Below, in pieces: positions 9,189-17,387 of a DNA stretch of 64,000 bases (its first letter is position 1; every line of letters starts with the position of its first letter). The position numbers were made by a program, and so were the translations under genes. Below the pieces are notes generated by a model. That model saw only the letters and a list, made by a program, of their open reading frames with translations, did not search any database and was not told the origin of the DNA. This DNA comes from Gaetbulibacter_B jejuensis (GTDB lineage: Bacteria; Bacteroidota; Bacteroidia; Flavobacteriales; Flavobacteriaceae). The stretch covers positions 434,001 to 498,000 of the forward strand of contig NZ_BAAAGF010000003.1 in NCBI RefSeq assembly GCF_039524015.1, read 5' to 3'.

Positions 9189-9830
9189 CTAGTTTTTATC
9201 TTCAAGCATTGGCACAAACCTAAACTCACCAAACTCTCTTTGCTCAAAGTCTTTTGGTCCTTTTCTAACAAACAAGGTCATGGTTTGCACATCCTCTCCA
9301 ACAGGAATCACCAAACGTCCACCAATTTTTAATTGACCCAACAAGGCTTTAGGTACCATTGGTGCTCCAGCAGTTACAATAATACTGTCAAAAGGAGCTT
9401 CTTCTTTTAACCCCTTATAACCATCGCCAAAAATTAATTTTTTTGGTCTGTAACCCAGTTTAGGTAAAAATTTGCTAGTAATTTTAAACAGCTCTAGTTG
9501 GCGTTCAATACTATACACAGTAGCTCCTAGCAAACATAACACAGCAGTTTGGTAACCGCTTCCTGTGCCTATTTCAAGTATTTTGTGTCCTTTTTCTACT
9601 TGTAATAATTCAGTTTGAAAAGCCACAGTATAGGGTTGCGAAATAGTTTGGTTTGCAGCAATTGGGAACGCTTTATCCTGATAAGCATGGTCTAAAAAAC
9701 CAGAATCCATAAATAAATGTCTTGGTATTTTTCCAATAGCCTTTAAAACGTTGTCGTTTGTAATACCTTTTTCTTTAATGGTATTAACCAATTGTTGTCG
9801 TAATCCTTGATGCTTAAATGTATCTTTCAA
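9189..9830 (-). CDS. pcm: Protein-L-isoaspartate O-methyltransferase
   Basis: Pcm methylates isoaspartyl residues with S-adenosylmethionine and so starts the repair of aged proteins. The 213 residues carry the family motifs: IPRHLFM near residue 33, the NQTISQPYTVA substrate-binding loop near residue 60, and the SAM-binding motif LEIGTGSGYQTA near residue 85. An acidic residue ends the second strand (SIERQ). Length and motif order are typical. It diverges from the oxidoreductase gene at 9973. Confidence 0.95.
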   Translation of the reverse strand: MKDTFKHQGLRQQLVNTIKEKGITNDNVLKAIGKIPRHLFMDSGFLDHAYQDKAFPIAANQTISQPYTVAFQTELLQVEKGHKILEIGTGSGYQTAVLCLLGATVYSIERQLELFKITSKFLPKLGYRPKKLIFGDGYKGLKEEAPFDSIIVTAGAPMVPKALLGQLKIGGRLVIPVGEDVQTMTLFVRKGPKDFEQREFGEFRFVPMLEDKN

Positions 9831-9946
9831 TGTATGGCAGGTTTTCGTTGCTAAGGTAATTCAAACCCAAAAAAGTTCAAAGTCTAAAAGTTGAAGTTTA
9901 ACCATTTTTTCTAATTTCTAATCTAGAATTTCTAAAACTAAAATCT

Positions 9947-9954
9947 TATTTTTG
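9947..9954 (+). promoter_or_regulatory. Possible -7 element upstream of oxidoreductase gene
   Basis: TATTTTTG fits TAnnTTTG, 18 bases before the ATG at 9973. No -33 TTG is apparent. Confidence 0.3.
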
Positions 9955-9972
9955 TTAAAAACGTAAAAAACA

Positions 9973-10932
9973 ATGCTAAAAGCAGGTGTACTTGGTGCTG
10001 GTCACTTAGGTAAAATTCATTTAAGACTTCTCAAACAATCTGAAAAATATGACCTTATAGGGTTTTATGATGCTGATGAAGCCAACGCAAAAAAGGTAGA
10101 AGCTGAGTTTGGTTATAAATATTTTAATTCTATTGATGCGCTTATTGATGCGGTTGATATGGTAGATATTGTTACACCAACTCTTTCGCATTATGATTGT
10201 GCAAAAAAAGCAATAGCTAAAGGCAAACATATATTTATTGAAAAGCCTATTACCAATACTGTAGAAGAAGCTGAACATATAAGAGAGTTGTTAGCGCAAC
10301 ACGATATTCGTGGACAAGTTGGACATGTAGAACGTTTTAATCCAGCGTTTACAGCTATTAAAGATAAGCTGGAAAACCCAATGTTTATTGAGACGCATCG
10401 TTTGGCTGAGTTTAATCCTAGAGGAACTGATGTTCCTGTGGTATTGGACTTAATGATTCATGATATTGATATTATTTTAAGCGTCGTAAAATCTAAAGTT
10501 AAAGCTATTTCGGCAAGTGGAGTTTCGGTAATTAGTGATACTCCAGATATTGCCAATGCAAGAATAGAGTTTGAAAACGGTTGTGTTGCAAACCTAACCG
10601 CAAGTAGAATATCGCTTAAAAACATGCGTAAAACACGCTTTTTCCAAAAAGACGCTTACATTTCAGTGGACTTTTTAGAGAAAAAATGTGAGGTCGTAAA
10701 AATGAAAGATGCACCTGAAACTCCAGGTGATTTTGATATGATTCTTCAAAATGCTGAAGGCATCAAAAAGCAAATCTATTTTGACAATCCTGAAGTTGCT
10801 AATAATAATGCTATACTAGACGAACTAGAAACGTTTGCTCATGCAATCACTACCAATACAACACCAGTTGTAACCTTACACGATGGTACTGAAGCCTTAC
10901 GTATAGCTACAATGATTATTGAGCAGTTTTAA
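9973..10932 (+). CDS. Gfo/Idh/MocA family oxidoreductase
   Basis: A NAD(P)-dependent sugar-type oxidoreductase of 319 residues. The Rossmann motif GAGHLGKIHL starts at residue 8, and the family's EKPITNT motif (catalytic lysine) is near residue 96. The C-terminal domain carries DLMIHDIDI, with the conserved histidine-aspartate pair. The substrate cannot be read from the sequence. The next gene, an acyl-CoA dehydrogenase-type enzyme, follows after 74 bases that contain a small hairpin repeat; co-transcription is possible. Confidence 0.9.
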   Translation: MLKAGVLGAGHLGKIHLRLLKQSEKYDLIGFYDADEANAKKVEAEFGYKYFNSIDALIDAVDMVDIVTPTLSHYDCAKKAIAKGKHIFIEKPITNTVEEAEHIRELLAQHDIRGQVGHVERFNPAFTAIKDKLENPMFIETHRLAEFNPRGTDVPVVLDLMIHDIDIILSVVKSKVKAISASGVSVISDTPDIANARIEFENGCVANLTASRISLKNMRKTRFFQKDAYISVDFLEKKCEVVKMKDAPETPGDFDMILQNAEGIKKQIYFDNPEVANNNAILDELETFAHAITTNTTPVVTLHDGTEALRIATMIIEQF

Positions 10933-10972
10933 ATGGAACTCTTAATTATTTAAACTAACAGATAACAAATAC

Positions 10973-10989
10973 TTCTGCTTTCGCAGGAA
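10973..10989 (+). repeat. Degenerate copy of the CCTGCTTTCGCAGG hairpin
   Basis: TTCTGCTTTCGCAGGAA repeats, with one base missing from the left arm, the hairpin found at 11985. Both copies are preceded by ATAACAAAT and sit just upstream of a start codon. Confidence 0.55.
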
Positions 10990-11006
10990 CAAAAATTAAT
11001 TTATTT

Positions 11007-11894
11007 ATGAAAAATGTCGCTGTCATAGGAGCTGGAACCATGGGAAATGGTATTGCACATACTTTTGCTCAAAGTGGTTTTAAAGTAAACTTAATAGACA
11101 TTAGTGAAGCTTCACTTAAAAGAGGAATGGATACCATCTCTAAAAACTTAGACCGAATGGTAGCTAAAGAAAAAATTACTGAAGCTCAAAAAGAAGAAAC
11201 TCTAGGCAATATTTCAACCTTTACAAGCATTACTGATGGTGTTAAAGACACGAGCTTAGTGGTTGAAGCTGCTACCGAAAATGTAGATTTAAAACTTAAT
11301 ATTTTTAAGCAACTAGACGAAGCTTGTCCTAAAGACACTATTTTAGCAACAAACACATCATCAATTTCCATAACGCAAATAGCTGCCGTAACCTCAAGAC
11401 CAGAACAAGTAATTGGTATGCACTTTATGAATCCTGTACCAATTATGAAATTGGTTGAGATTATTAGAGGTTATAACACTAGTGATGACGTTACCAATAC
11501 TATTATGGAACTTTCAAAAACCTTAGGTAAAGTTCCTGTTGAGGTTAACGATTATCCTGGTTTTGTTGCTAACCGCATTTTAATGCCAATGATAAACGAA
11601 TCTATTGAAACGCTTTACAACGGAGTTGCTGGTGTAACCGAAATAGATACTGTAATGAAATTAGGTATGGCACATCCTATGGGACCACTTCAATTAGCTG
11701 ATTTTATTGGTTTAGACGTGTGCTTATCTATTTTAAACGTTATGTATGATGGATTTAAAAACCCAAAATACGCACCTTGTCCATTACTTGTTAATATGGT
11801 ACAAGCAGGAAAATTAGGTGTAAAATCTGGTGAAGGGTTTTATGATTATTCAGAAAGCAGAAAAGCTGAAACCGTAGCGAAGCAGTTTGCATAA
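11007..11894 (+). CDS. 3-hydroxybutyryl-CoA dehydrogenase
   Basis: An NAD-dependent 3-hydroxyacyl-CoA dehydrogenase of 295 residues (Hbd/PaaH type), oxidising or forming 3-hydroxyacyl-CoA. The Rossmann motif GAGTMGNGIAHTFA starts near residue 7. The catalytic region with MHFMNPVP (histidine near residue 138) and VNDYPGFVANRI joins it to the helical C-terminal domain with GMAHPMGPLQLADFIG. It lacks the hydratase half of FadB. No other beta-oxidation gene is adjacent, so use in fatty acid, amino acid or butyrate-type metabolism is open. Confidence 0.92.
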   Translation: MKNVAVIGAGTMGNGIAHTFAQSGFKVNLIDISEASLKRGMDTISKNLDRMVAKEKITEAQKEETLGNISTFTSITDGVKDTSLVVEAATENVDLKLNIFKQLDEACPKDTILATNTSSISITQIAAVTSRPEQVIGMHFMNPVPIMKLVEIIRGYNTSDDVTNTIMELSKTLGKVPVEVNDYPGFVANRILMPMINESIETLYNGVAGVTEIDTVMKLGMAHPMGPLQLADFIGLDVCLSILNVMYDGFKNPKYAPCPLLVNMVQAGKLGVKSGEGFYDYSESRKAETVAKQFA

Positions 11895-11913
11895 CAAAAC
11901 AACATTATATTGT

Positions 11914-11950
11914 ATTGCGAAACTTACAAAACTAAGTTTCGCAATCTTTT
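11914..11950 (+). terminator. Intrinsic terminator after 3-hydroxybutyryl-CoA dehydrogenase gene
   Basis: A perfect 13-bp stem (11914-11926 with 11933-11945) with a 6-base loop is followed by CTTTT, 19 bases after the stop. Confidence 0.75.
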
Positions 11951-11984
11951 CATAACAACACACTTAATTTAATAACAAATGAAA

Positions 11985-12002
11985 TTCCTGCTTTCGCAGG
12001 AA
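11985..12002 (+). repeat. Perfect 7-bp hairpin repeat TTCCTGC-TTTC-GCAGGAA
   Basis: A small stem-loop ending five bases before the ATG at 12008. A degenerate copy occurs at 10973, also just before a gene. It is probably part of a dispersed intergenic repeat family, or it affects translation of the gene it abuts. Confidence 0.6.
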
Positions 12003-12007
12003 GTACT

Positions 12008-13246
12008 ATGGCAAAAATAATCCCTTTTAAAGCTGTTCGTCCTACAAGAGACAAAGTGAGTTTGGTAGCATCTCGCTCTTACCAAACCTATACACAAGCT
12101 GAAAGGGAAGCACGATTGGATTATAATCCGTTTTCATTTTTACATATTGTAAATCCAGGGTATAAATACGACAGGGAAATTTCTGGAATTGAACGCTATA
12201 AACTGGTGAAAAATCGCTATTTAGAGTTTAAGGAAGATAACATTTTTGTACAAGACCAAACCAATTGTTTTTACGTTTATAAAATTGTAAATCGAGAAGG
12301 TCAGGTTTTTAATGGTATTGTAGCTGCGGCAAGTGCTGAAGATTACGAAAACAATGTGATACGAAAGCACGAAGACACTATTGTTCACAGAGAGCATGTG
12401 TTTAAAGACTACTTAAAAACGGTTGGTTTTAATGCAGAACCTGTACTCCTCACCTATCCTGATAACAGTACAATTCAAAATTTAATTTCAAACATACAGC
12501 AACAACGCGCTGAGTTTGAATTTACAACAACATACAGAGACACACATTATCTTTGGATGATTGACAACCAAGACACTATTAACATCATTCAAGAGGAGTT
12601 TAAAAACATGCCTACAGTGTATATTGCTGATGGTCATCATAGGTCTGCATCATCTTATTTGCTGTATAAAGATTTGAAAGAAAACAGCACAAACCACAAT
12701 GGTTCTGAAACTTATAATTATTTTATGAGTTATCTGATTCCTGAATCTGAACTACAAATTCATGAATTTAACAGAGTTGTAAAAGACCTTAACGGATTGA
12801 CCAAAGAGGAGTTTTTAATTCAGTTAGATGCTATTTACCGAATTGAAAATAGAGGCATTATGCCATACAAACCCTCTAAAAAACATCATTTCAGCATGTA
12901 TCTAGATGGTGAGTTCTACTCACTGTATCTTAGAAAATCGCTTTATGATTTTAAAACGTCGTTGGATGCTCTTGATACTCAAATTTTATATAAAACCATT
13001 CTACAACCTATTTTAGGGATTGACGATTTACGTAACGACTCTAGAATTACCTACATCAACGGAAAAAAAGATATTGTTAATTTAAAAAGTTGTATTGACA
13101 ATGGTGAGTTTGCTGTTGGTTTTGGTATGATTCCTGTGGATATTGAAGACATGAAGCAAATTGCTGACGATGGACTTAAAATGCCACCAAAAAGTACGTT
13201 TATAGAACCCAAAATACGTAGTGGTGTAACTATTTATGAGTTTTAA
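12008..13246 (+). CDS. DUF1015 family protein
   Basis: A 412-residue member of the DUF1015 family, recognised by the N-terminal PFKAVRP start, the FLHIVNPG segment, and the central IADGHHRSASSY motif with paired histidines near residue 210. The family is widespread and has a fold suggesting ligand or metal binding, but no established reaction. In other Bacteroidota it is often found near serine-biosynthesis genes; that context is absent here. The yggS gene follows after 29 bases, and together they look like the start of a five-kilobase operon. Confidence 0.88.
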   Translation: MAKIIPFKAVRPTRDKVSLVASRSYQTYTQAEREARLDYNPFSFLHIVNPGYKYDREISGIERYKLVKNRYLEFKEDNIFVQDQTNCFYVYKIVNREGQVFNGIVAAASAEDYENNVIRKHEDTIVHREHVFKDYLKTVGFNAEPVLLTYPDNSTIQNLISNIQQQRAEFEFTTTYRDTHYLWMIDNQDTINIIQEEFKNMPTVYIADGHHRSASSYLLYKDLKENSTNHNGSETYNYFMSYLIPESELQIHEFNRVVKDLNGLTKEEFLIQLDAIYRIENRGIMPYKPSKKHHFSMYLDGEFYSLYLRKSLYDFKTSLDALDTQILYKTILQPILGIDDLRNDSRITYINGKKDIVNLKSCIDNGEFAVGFGMIPVDIEDMKQIADDGLKMPPKSTFIEPKIRSGVTIYEF

Positions 13247-13275
13247 AACCATTTTATAAAAGTATTGAAACAATA

Positions 13276-13944
13276 ATGACAATTTCAGAACAACTAAATA
13301 CATTAAAATCTCAACTTCCTGAGCATGTTACTTTGGTAGCTGTTTCAAAAACCAAACCTGTAAGCGCTATTATGGAAGCTTACAATTGCGGTCAACGCAT
13401 TTTTGGTGAAAACAAAATTCAGGAAATGGTTGACAAACACGAGCAATTGCCAAAAGATATTGAATGGCATATGATTGGTCATGTTCAGCGAAATAAAGTA
13501 AAGTATATGGCTGATTTTGTTAACCTCATTCATGGTGTAGACAGCTTTAAGTTACTTAAAGAAATAAACAAACAAGCTCAAAAACACAATAGAACTATTA
13601 ATTGTTTACTTCAAATTAAAATTGCTGAAGAAGACAGTAAATTTGGTATGTCTGCAAACGACGCTAAAGCATTAATAACTTCTGAAGCACTTTCAACACT
13701 ACAAAACGTTTGTATTACTGGAGTAATGGGTATGGCGACTTTTACTGAAGATACCAATCAAATTGAAAAAGAGTTTCAGTACCTAAAAACTACATTTGAA
13801 ACATTAAAACCGCTTCAAACTGAAAATTGTAACCTACAAACCATCTCAATGGGAATGAGTGGCGATTATGAACTTGCCATTAAAAACGGAAGTACCATGA
13901 TTAGAGTTGGAAGTAGTATATTTGGAGCTAGAAATTATAATTAA
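13276..13944 (+). CDS. yggS: YggS family pyridoxal-phosphate homeostasis protein
   Basis: A cytoplasmic PLP-binding protein of 222 residues (YggS/PROSC/YBL036C family), shaped like the alanine racemase barrel and involved in keeping free PLP and amino-acid pools in balance. The PLP lysine is in VAVSKTKPV near residue 25. Other family signatures are FGENKIQE, WHMIGHVQRNK, and SMGMSGDYELAI near the C-terminus, followed by the phosphate-binding IRVGSSIFG. The stop at 13942-13944 is only 21 bases ahead of the next coding region. Confidence 0.95.
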   Translation: MTISEQLNTLKSQLPEHVTLVAVSKTKPVSAIMEAYNCGQRIFGENKIQEMVDKHEQLPKDIEWHMIGHVQRNKVKYMADFVNLIHGVDSFKLLKEINKQAQKHNRTINCLLQIKIAEEDSKFGMSANDAKALITSEALSTLQNVCITGVMGMATFTEDTNQIEKEFQYLKTTFETLKPLQTENCNLQTISMGMSGDYELAIKNGSTMIRVGSSIFGARNYN

Positions 13945-13965
13945 CAACTTTTTACAAGCATACTC

Positions 13966-15336
13966 ATTTACGCAATACTCGACATAGAAACTACTGGTGG
14001 AAAGTACAATGAAGAAGGTATAACCGAAATTGCAATCTACAAATTTGATGGTCATAAAGTAGTTGATCAATTTATAAGTCTTGTAAATCCTGAGCGAGAA
14101 ATTCAACCTTTTGTAGTAAACCTTACAGGCATTAATAGCAACATGCTCAAAAATGCTCCTAAGTTTTATGAGGTTGCTAAACGTATTGTTGAAATTACCG
14201 AAGACTGTATTATTGTTGCGCACAATTCGCAGTTTGATTATCGTATTTTAAAAACCGAATTTAAGCGTTTGGGTTTTGGTTACAAGCGAAAAACATTGTG
14301 TACTGTAGAGTTATCTAAAAAGCTTATTCCTGGTCAAGAGTCGTATAGCTTAGGTAAACTTACCAGATCATTGGGAATACCTGTAAGCGACAGACATAGA
14401 GCTGCTGGTGATGCTATGGCAACTGTAAAGTTGTTTAAAATGTTATTGACCAAAGACCTTGAAAAATTTATTGTTCAAGATGCAATACAAGTTGAAGCTA
14501 AATCAAAACTAAAACCTAGTTTAAAGCGTATAATTGACGAACTTCCTAACAGCACTGGAGTCTATTACATACACAATGAAGATGGTGAAATCATTTACAT
14601 TGGCAAGAGCAACAACATAAAAAACCGAATTAGCCAGCATTTTACCAACACCAGTTCTAAGTCTAAAAAAATTCAACTACAAACAGCAGCTGTAACTTAT
14701 GAAGAAACTGGCAGTGAACTTATTGCCTTACTAAAAGAATCTCAGGAAATAAAAAAGAACAAGCCTTTATTTAATAGAGCTTTACGCAGACACATTTTTA
14801 ATTATGCGTTATATAGTTTTACTGATGACAATGGTTATATTAACCTAACTATAGACAAAGCCGATGGTAGAAAACATGCAATTACCACATTTAGTAATAA
14901 GCAAAGTGCAAAACATTTTATCTTTAAAGCTATTGAAGAATTCCAGCTTTGTCAAAAGCTTTCTGGTGTATATCCAACAAAAAGTAATTGCTTTAACTAT
15001 ACTATAAAACAATGCTCAGGAGCTTGTATACAAGAAGAAAGTATTACTGACTACAACAATCGTGTAAAGCAATTAATTGATAAAAACAGTTACACAAATA
15101 AGAATATGCTTATTATTGATAAAGGACGAGAAGTTGATGAACGTAGCGTAGTATTGATAAAAAATGGATTGTTCAACGGTTTAGGACACTTCAATTTAAA
15201 CTATCAAATTACCAATATGGATGTATTAGAGTCTTTAATCACTCCAATGGAAAACAATAGAGACTCTCAGCATATTATTCAAAACTACTTACGAAAAAAC
15301 AAGAATCTAAAAATCATCAACCTTAATCAACACTAA
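13966..15336 (+). CDS. DnaQ-like 3'-5' exonuclease fused to a GIY-YIG (UvrC/Cho-like) nuclease
   Basis: A two-nuclease fusion of about 456 residues. The DEDD exonuclease domain comes first: ExoI is DIETTGG (D6 and E8), ExoII is HNSQFD, and ExoIII is HRAAGDA. A GIY-YIG domain begins near residue 198 (GVYYIHNEDG, IYIGKS, with the arginine in NRI), followed by a UvrC-type cysteine-rich stretch (NCFNYTIKQCSGAC). The first ATG in frame (14143) would remove ExoI, so translation must start upstream. Between the frame's stop at 13942 and ExoI there is no ATG, GTG or TTG. ATT at 13966 sits where family members usually begin. A role in DNA repair is inferred. The stop abuts the next ATG. Confidence 0.85.
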   Translation: MYAILDIETTGGKYNEEGITEIAIYKFDGHKVVDQFISLVNPEREIQPFVVNLTGINSNMLKNAPKFYEVAKRIVEITEDCIIVAHNSQFDYRILKTEFKRLGFGYKRKTLCTVELSKKLIPGQESYSLGKLTRSLGIPVSDRHRAAGDAMATVKLFKMLLTKDLEKFIVQDAIQVEAKSKLKPSLKRIIDELPNSTGVYYIHNEDGEIIYIGKSNNIKNRISQHFTNTSSKSKKIQLQTAAVTYEETGSELIALLKESQEIKKNKPLFNRALRRHIFNYALYSFTDDNGYINLTIDKADGRKHAITTFSNKQSAKHFIFKAIEEFQLCQKLSGVYPTKSNCFNYTIKQCSGACIQEESITDYNNRVKQLIDKNSYTNKNMLIIDKGREVDERSVVLIKNGLFNGLGHFNLNYQITNMDVLESLITPMENNRDSQHIIQNYLRKNKNLKIINLNQH

Positions 15337-17298
15337 ATGAAATACTTCGCTTTAGTACTTGTATTTTTTACTTCTTTTACATTTACTGGTCAGTCTGTTT
15401 TTAACTCCGAAGGCGCATCTGTAACAAAAGCAGATCTAGAAACAAATTATTACGAAAAGGACTCGACTGCTAATGCTTTGGTTATTTATGAATATGGTAA
15501 CAGCTATATAGATAAAAATAGTTTTAAACTTAAAACCGAAATCACTAAAAAGGTTAAGATTTTTAACCGAAACGGATTTGATAAAGCCAACTTGGAAATA
15601 TTTCTATACAACAACAAAAACAAAAAGGAAAAAGTATCTGATTTAAGAGCTACCACATACAATCTTGAAAATGGTTCGGTCACTAAAACCAAACTTAAAA
15701 ACAGTGAAATATTTGAAGAAAAATATAACGAAAACTATACTATAGTAAAATCTACTTTTCCAAATATTAAGGAAGGTTCTGTAATTATTTATAGTTACAC
15801 ATTAGAGTCTCCATTTGTTTTCAAATATAAAGGATGGAGCTTTCAAGAAGATATTCCTAAACTTTATAGCGAGTATAATACTAGCATTCCTGGTAACTAC
15901 GAATACAACATTAAACTGGTTGGGTTTTTAAAACTGTTTCACCAAGACAGCAACATAAGGCACAACTGCTTATCAGTTGGAAATGGTGGTTATGCTAATT
16001 GTACAGATACAAGATATATAATGAAAGATATACCAGCCTTTATTGAAGAAGATTACATGACCACAAAAAGTAATTATTTATCTAGGATTGAATATGAACT
16101 TAAAGTGTTTAGAGGTTTTGATGGAAGAGTTGACAATATCACAAAAAACTGGAAAACGACAGATAAAGAACTAAAAACAGATAATAACATAGGTCGTCAA
16201 TTAGGAAAAAGTGGTGGTTTAAAAAATTTACTAAGCGATAGTATCATAAATGAAAATGACGAACTAAAAAAAGCCTCTAAAATTCTCGAGTACGTACAAA
16301 ACAATTATACGTGGAATGGAAAACACAACCTGTTTAAAGACACATCAGTAAAAAATTTAATAAAGGAAAAATCTGGTAGTGCTTCAGAAATCAATATCCT
16401 ACTTCATAACTTACTTGAAGAAAATGACATCAATGTTAAACCTGTTTTAATTTCTACTAGAAATAATGGATTGCCTACTAAGCTTTTCCCAGTAATCTCT
16501 GAATTTAATTATCTTATTGTAGCTGCAACCATTAACAACGAGCAGTACTTTTTAGACGCTACTGATGAATACTTATCCTTTGGAGAAATACCATTTAAAT
16601 GTTTAAATCACTACGGAAGATTATTAGACTTCAAAGATGCTAGTTCATGGATAGATATTAGTGATGAAAAAGTATCTTCAAGATTTTACAAAGCTGAGCT
16701 TAGCATAGATGCTGAAGCTAACATTTCAGGAATAATTTCTTCGAAATCCACAGGATACCATGGGTTACCTTTAAAAAGAAGCTATTACTCTAACAACAAT
16801 CAGTACTTAGATTATTTTAAAGAAACCTATGTAAACCTTGACTTCTTAGACCATAAAGTACTCAGCGAAGGAAAAACCAGTTATGAATTTGAAGAAGAGT
16901 TTGAAATTGTTTACGAAAGTGATATAACTGCTAATAACATTTATTTAAATCCGTTTTTATTTAAATTCTTCACAGAAAACCCTTTTAAACTACAAGAAAG
17001 AACTTACCCTATTGATTTCGGCTATAAAGATGCTTACTTATATATGCTAAGGCTCGAAATTGGTGACGCTTATGAGATTTTAGAAACTCCTGAAGACTGT
17101 GTTTTAAAGCTACCAAACAATACTGGATCACTTACCTTTACAACAACTGTAAATGAGAATTCTGTTTTGTTATATTTTAAATTTAATTTTACTCAGTCTT
17201 ATTACGAACCTCAATATTATGATAGTTTAAAAACCTTTTTTGGGAAAATAGTTGATGTTCAAAAAAACTCACTTATTTTATTAAAGAAAAAGCAATAA
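15337..17298 (+). CDS. DUF3857 / transglutaminase-like domain protein, exported
   Basis: A 653-residue protein with a Sec signal peptide (to about residue 18, TFTGQS). It has a DUF3857 domain (about 40-270, including GSVIIYSYTLESPF) and a transglutaminase-like central part (about 300-400). A cysteine is not evident at the expected catalytic place: the region reads KSGSASEINILLHNLLEE, with serine where cysteine would be, so it is probably a non-catalytic member. DUF3858-like strands fill the C-terminus. The start codon follows the nuclease stop without a gap, suggesting translational coupling. The function is unknown. Confidence 0.82.
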   Translation: MKYFALVLVFFTSFTFTGQSVFNSEGASVTKADLETNYYEKDSTANALVIYEYGNSYIDKNSFKLKTEITKKVKIFNRNGFDKANLEIFLYNNKNKKEKVSDLRATTYNLENGSVTKTKLKNSEIFEEKYNENYTIVKSTFPNIKEGSVIIYSYTLESPFVFKYKGWSFQEDIPKLYSEYNTSIPGNYEYNIKLVGFLKLFHQDSNIRHNCLSVGNGGYANCTDTRYIMKDIPAFIEEDYMTTKSNYLSRIEYELKVFRGFDGRVDNITKNWKTTDKELKTDNNIGRQLGKSGGLKNLLSDSIINENDELKKASKILEYVQNNYTWNGKHNLFKDTSVKNLIKEKSGSASEINILLHNLLEENDINVKPVLISTRNNGLPTKLFPVISEFNYLIVAATINNEQYFLDATDEYLSFGEIPFKCLNHYGRLLDFKDASSWIDISDEKVSSRFYKAELSIDAEANISGIISSKSTGYHGLPLKRSYYSNNNQYLDYFKETYVNLDFLDHKVLSEGKTSYEFEEEFEIVYESDITANNIYLNPFLFKFFTENPFKLQERTYPIDFGYKDAYLYMLRLEIGDAYEILETPEDCVLKLPNNTGSLTFTTTVNENSVLLYFKFNFTQSYYEPQYYDSLKTFFGKIVDVQKNSLILLKKKQ

Positions 17299-17353
17299 TA
17301 ATAAGTAAATTAAGAAAGAGCAGAGTACTCAACAGCATTCAACTATAATTTTG

Positions 17354-17361
17354 TAGATTTG
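17354..17361 (+). promoter_or_regulatory. Possible -7 element upstream of ion channel
   Basis: TAGATTTG fits TAnnTTTG, 26 bases before the GTG start at 17388. No -33 TTG is seen at the usual spacing. Confidence 0.3.
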
Positions 17362-17387
17362 GTATTTAGCGTCAATAGATAATAAAA

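Noticed and set aside
13846..14223. A 125-codon minus-strand ORF across the yggS-nuclease junction
   Set aside because: The plus strand codes for conserved protein over this whole stretch; the minus translation has no domain or signal and looks like a shadow.
14143..15336. ATG 14143 as the start of the exonuclease/GIY-YIG gene
   Set aside because: It would remove the ExoI motif and about 60 residues that clearly continue the same domain upstream.
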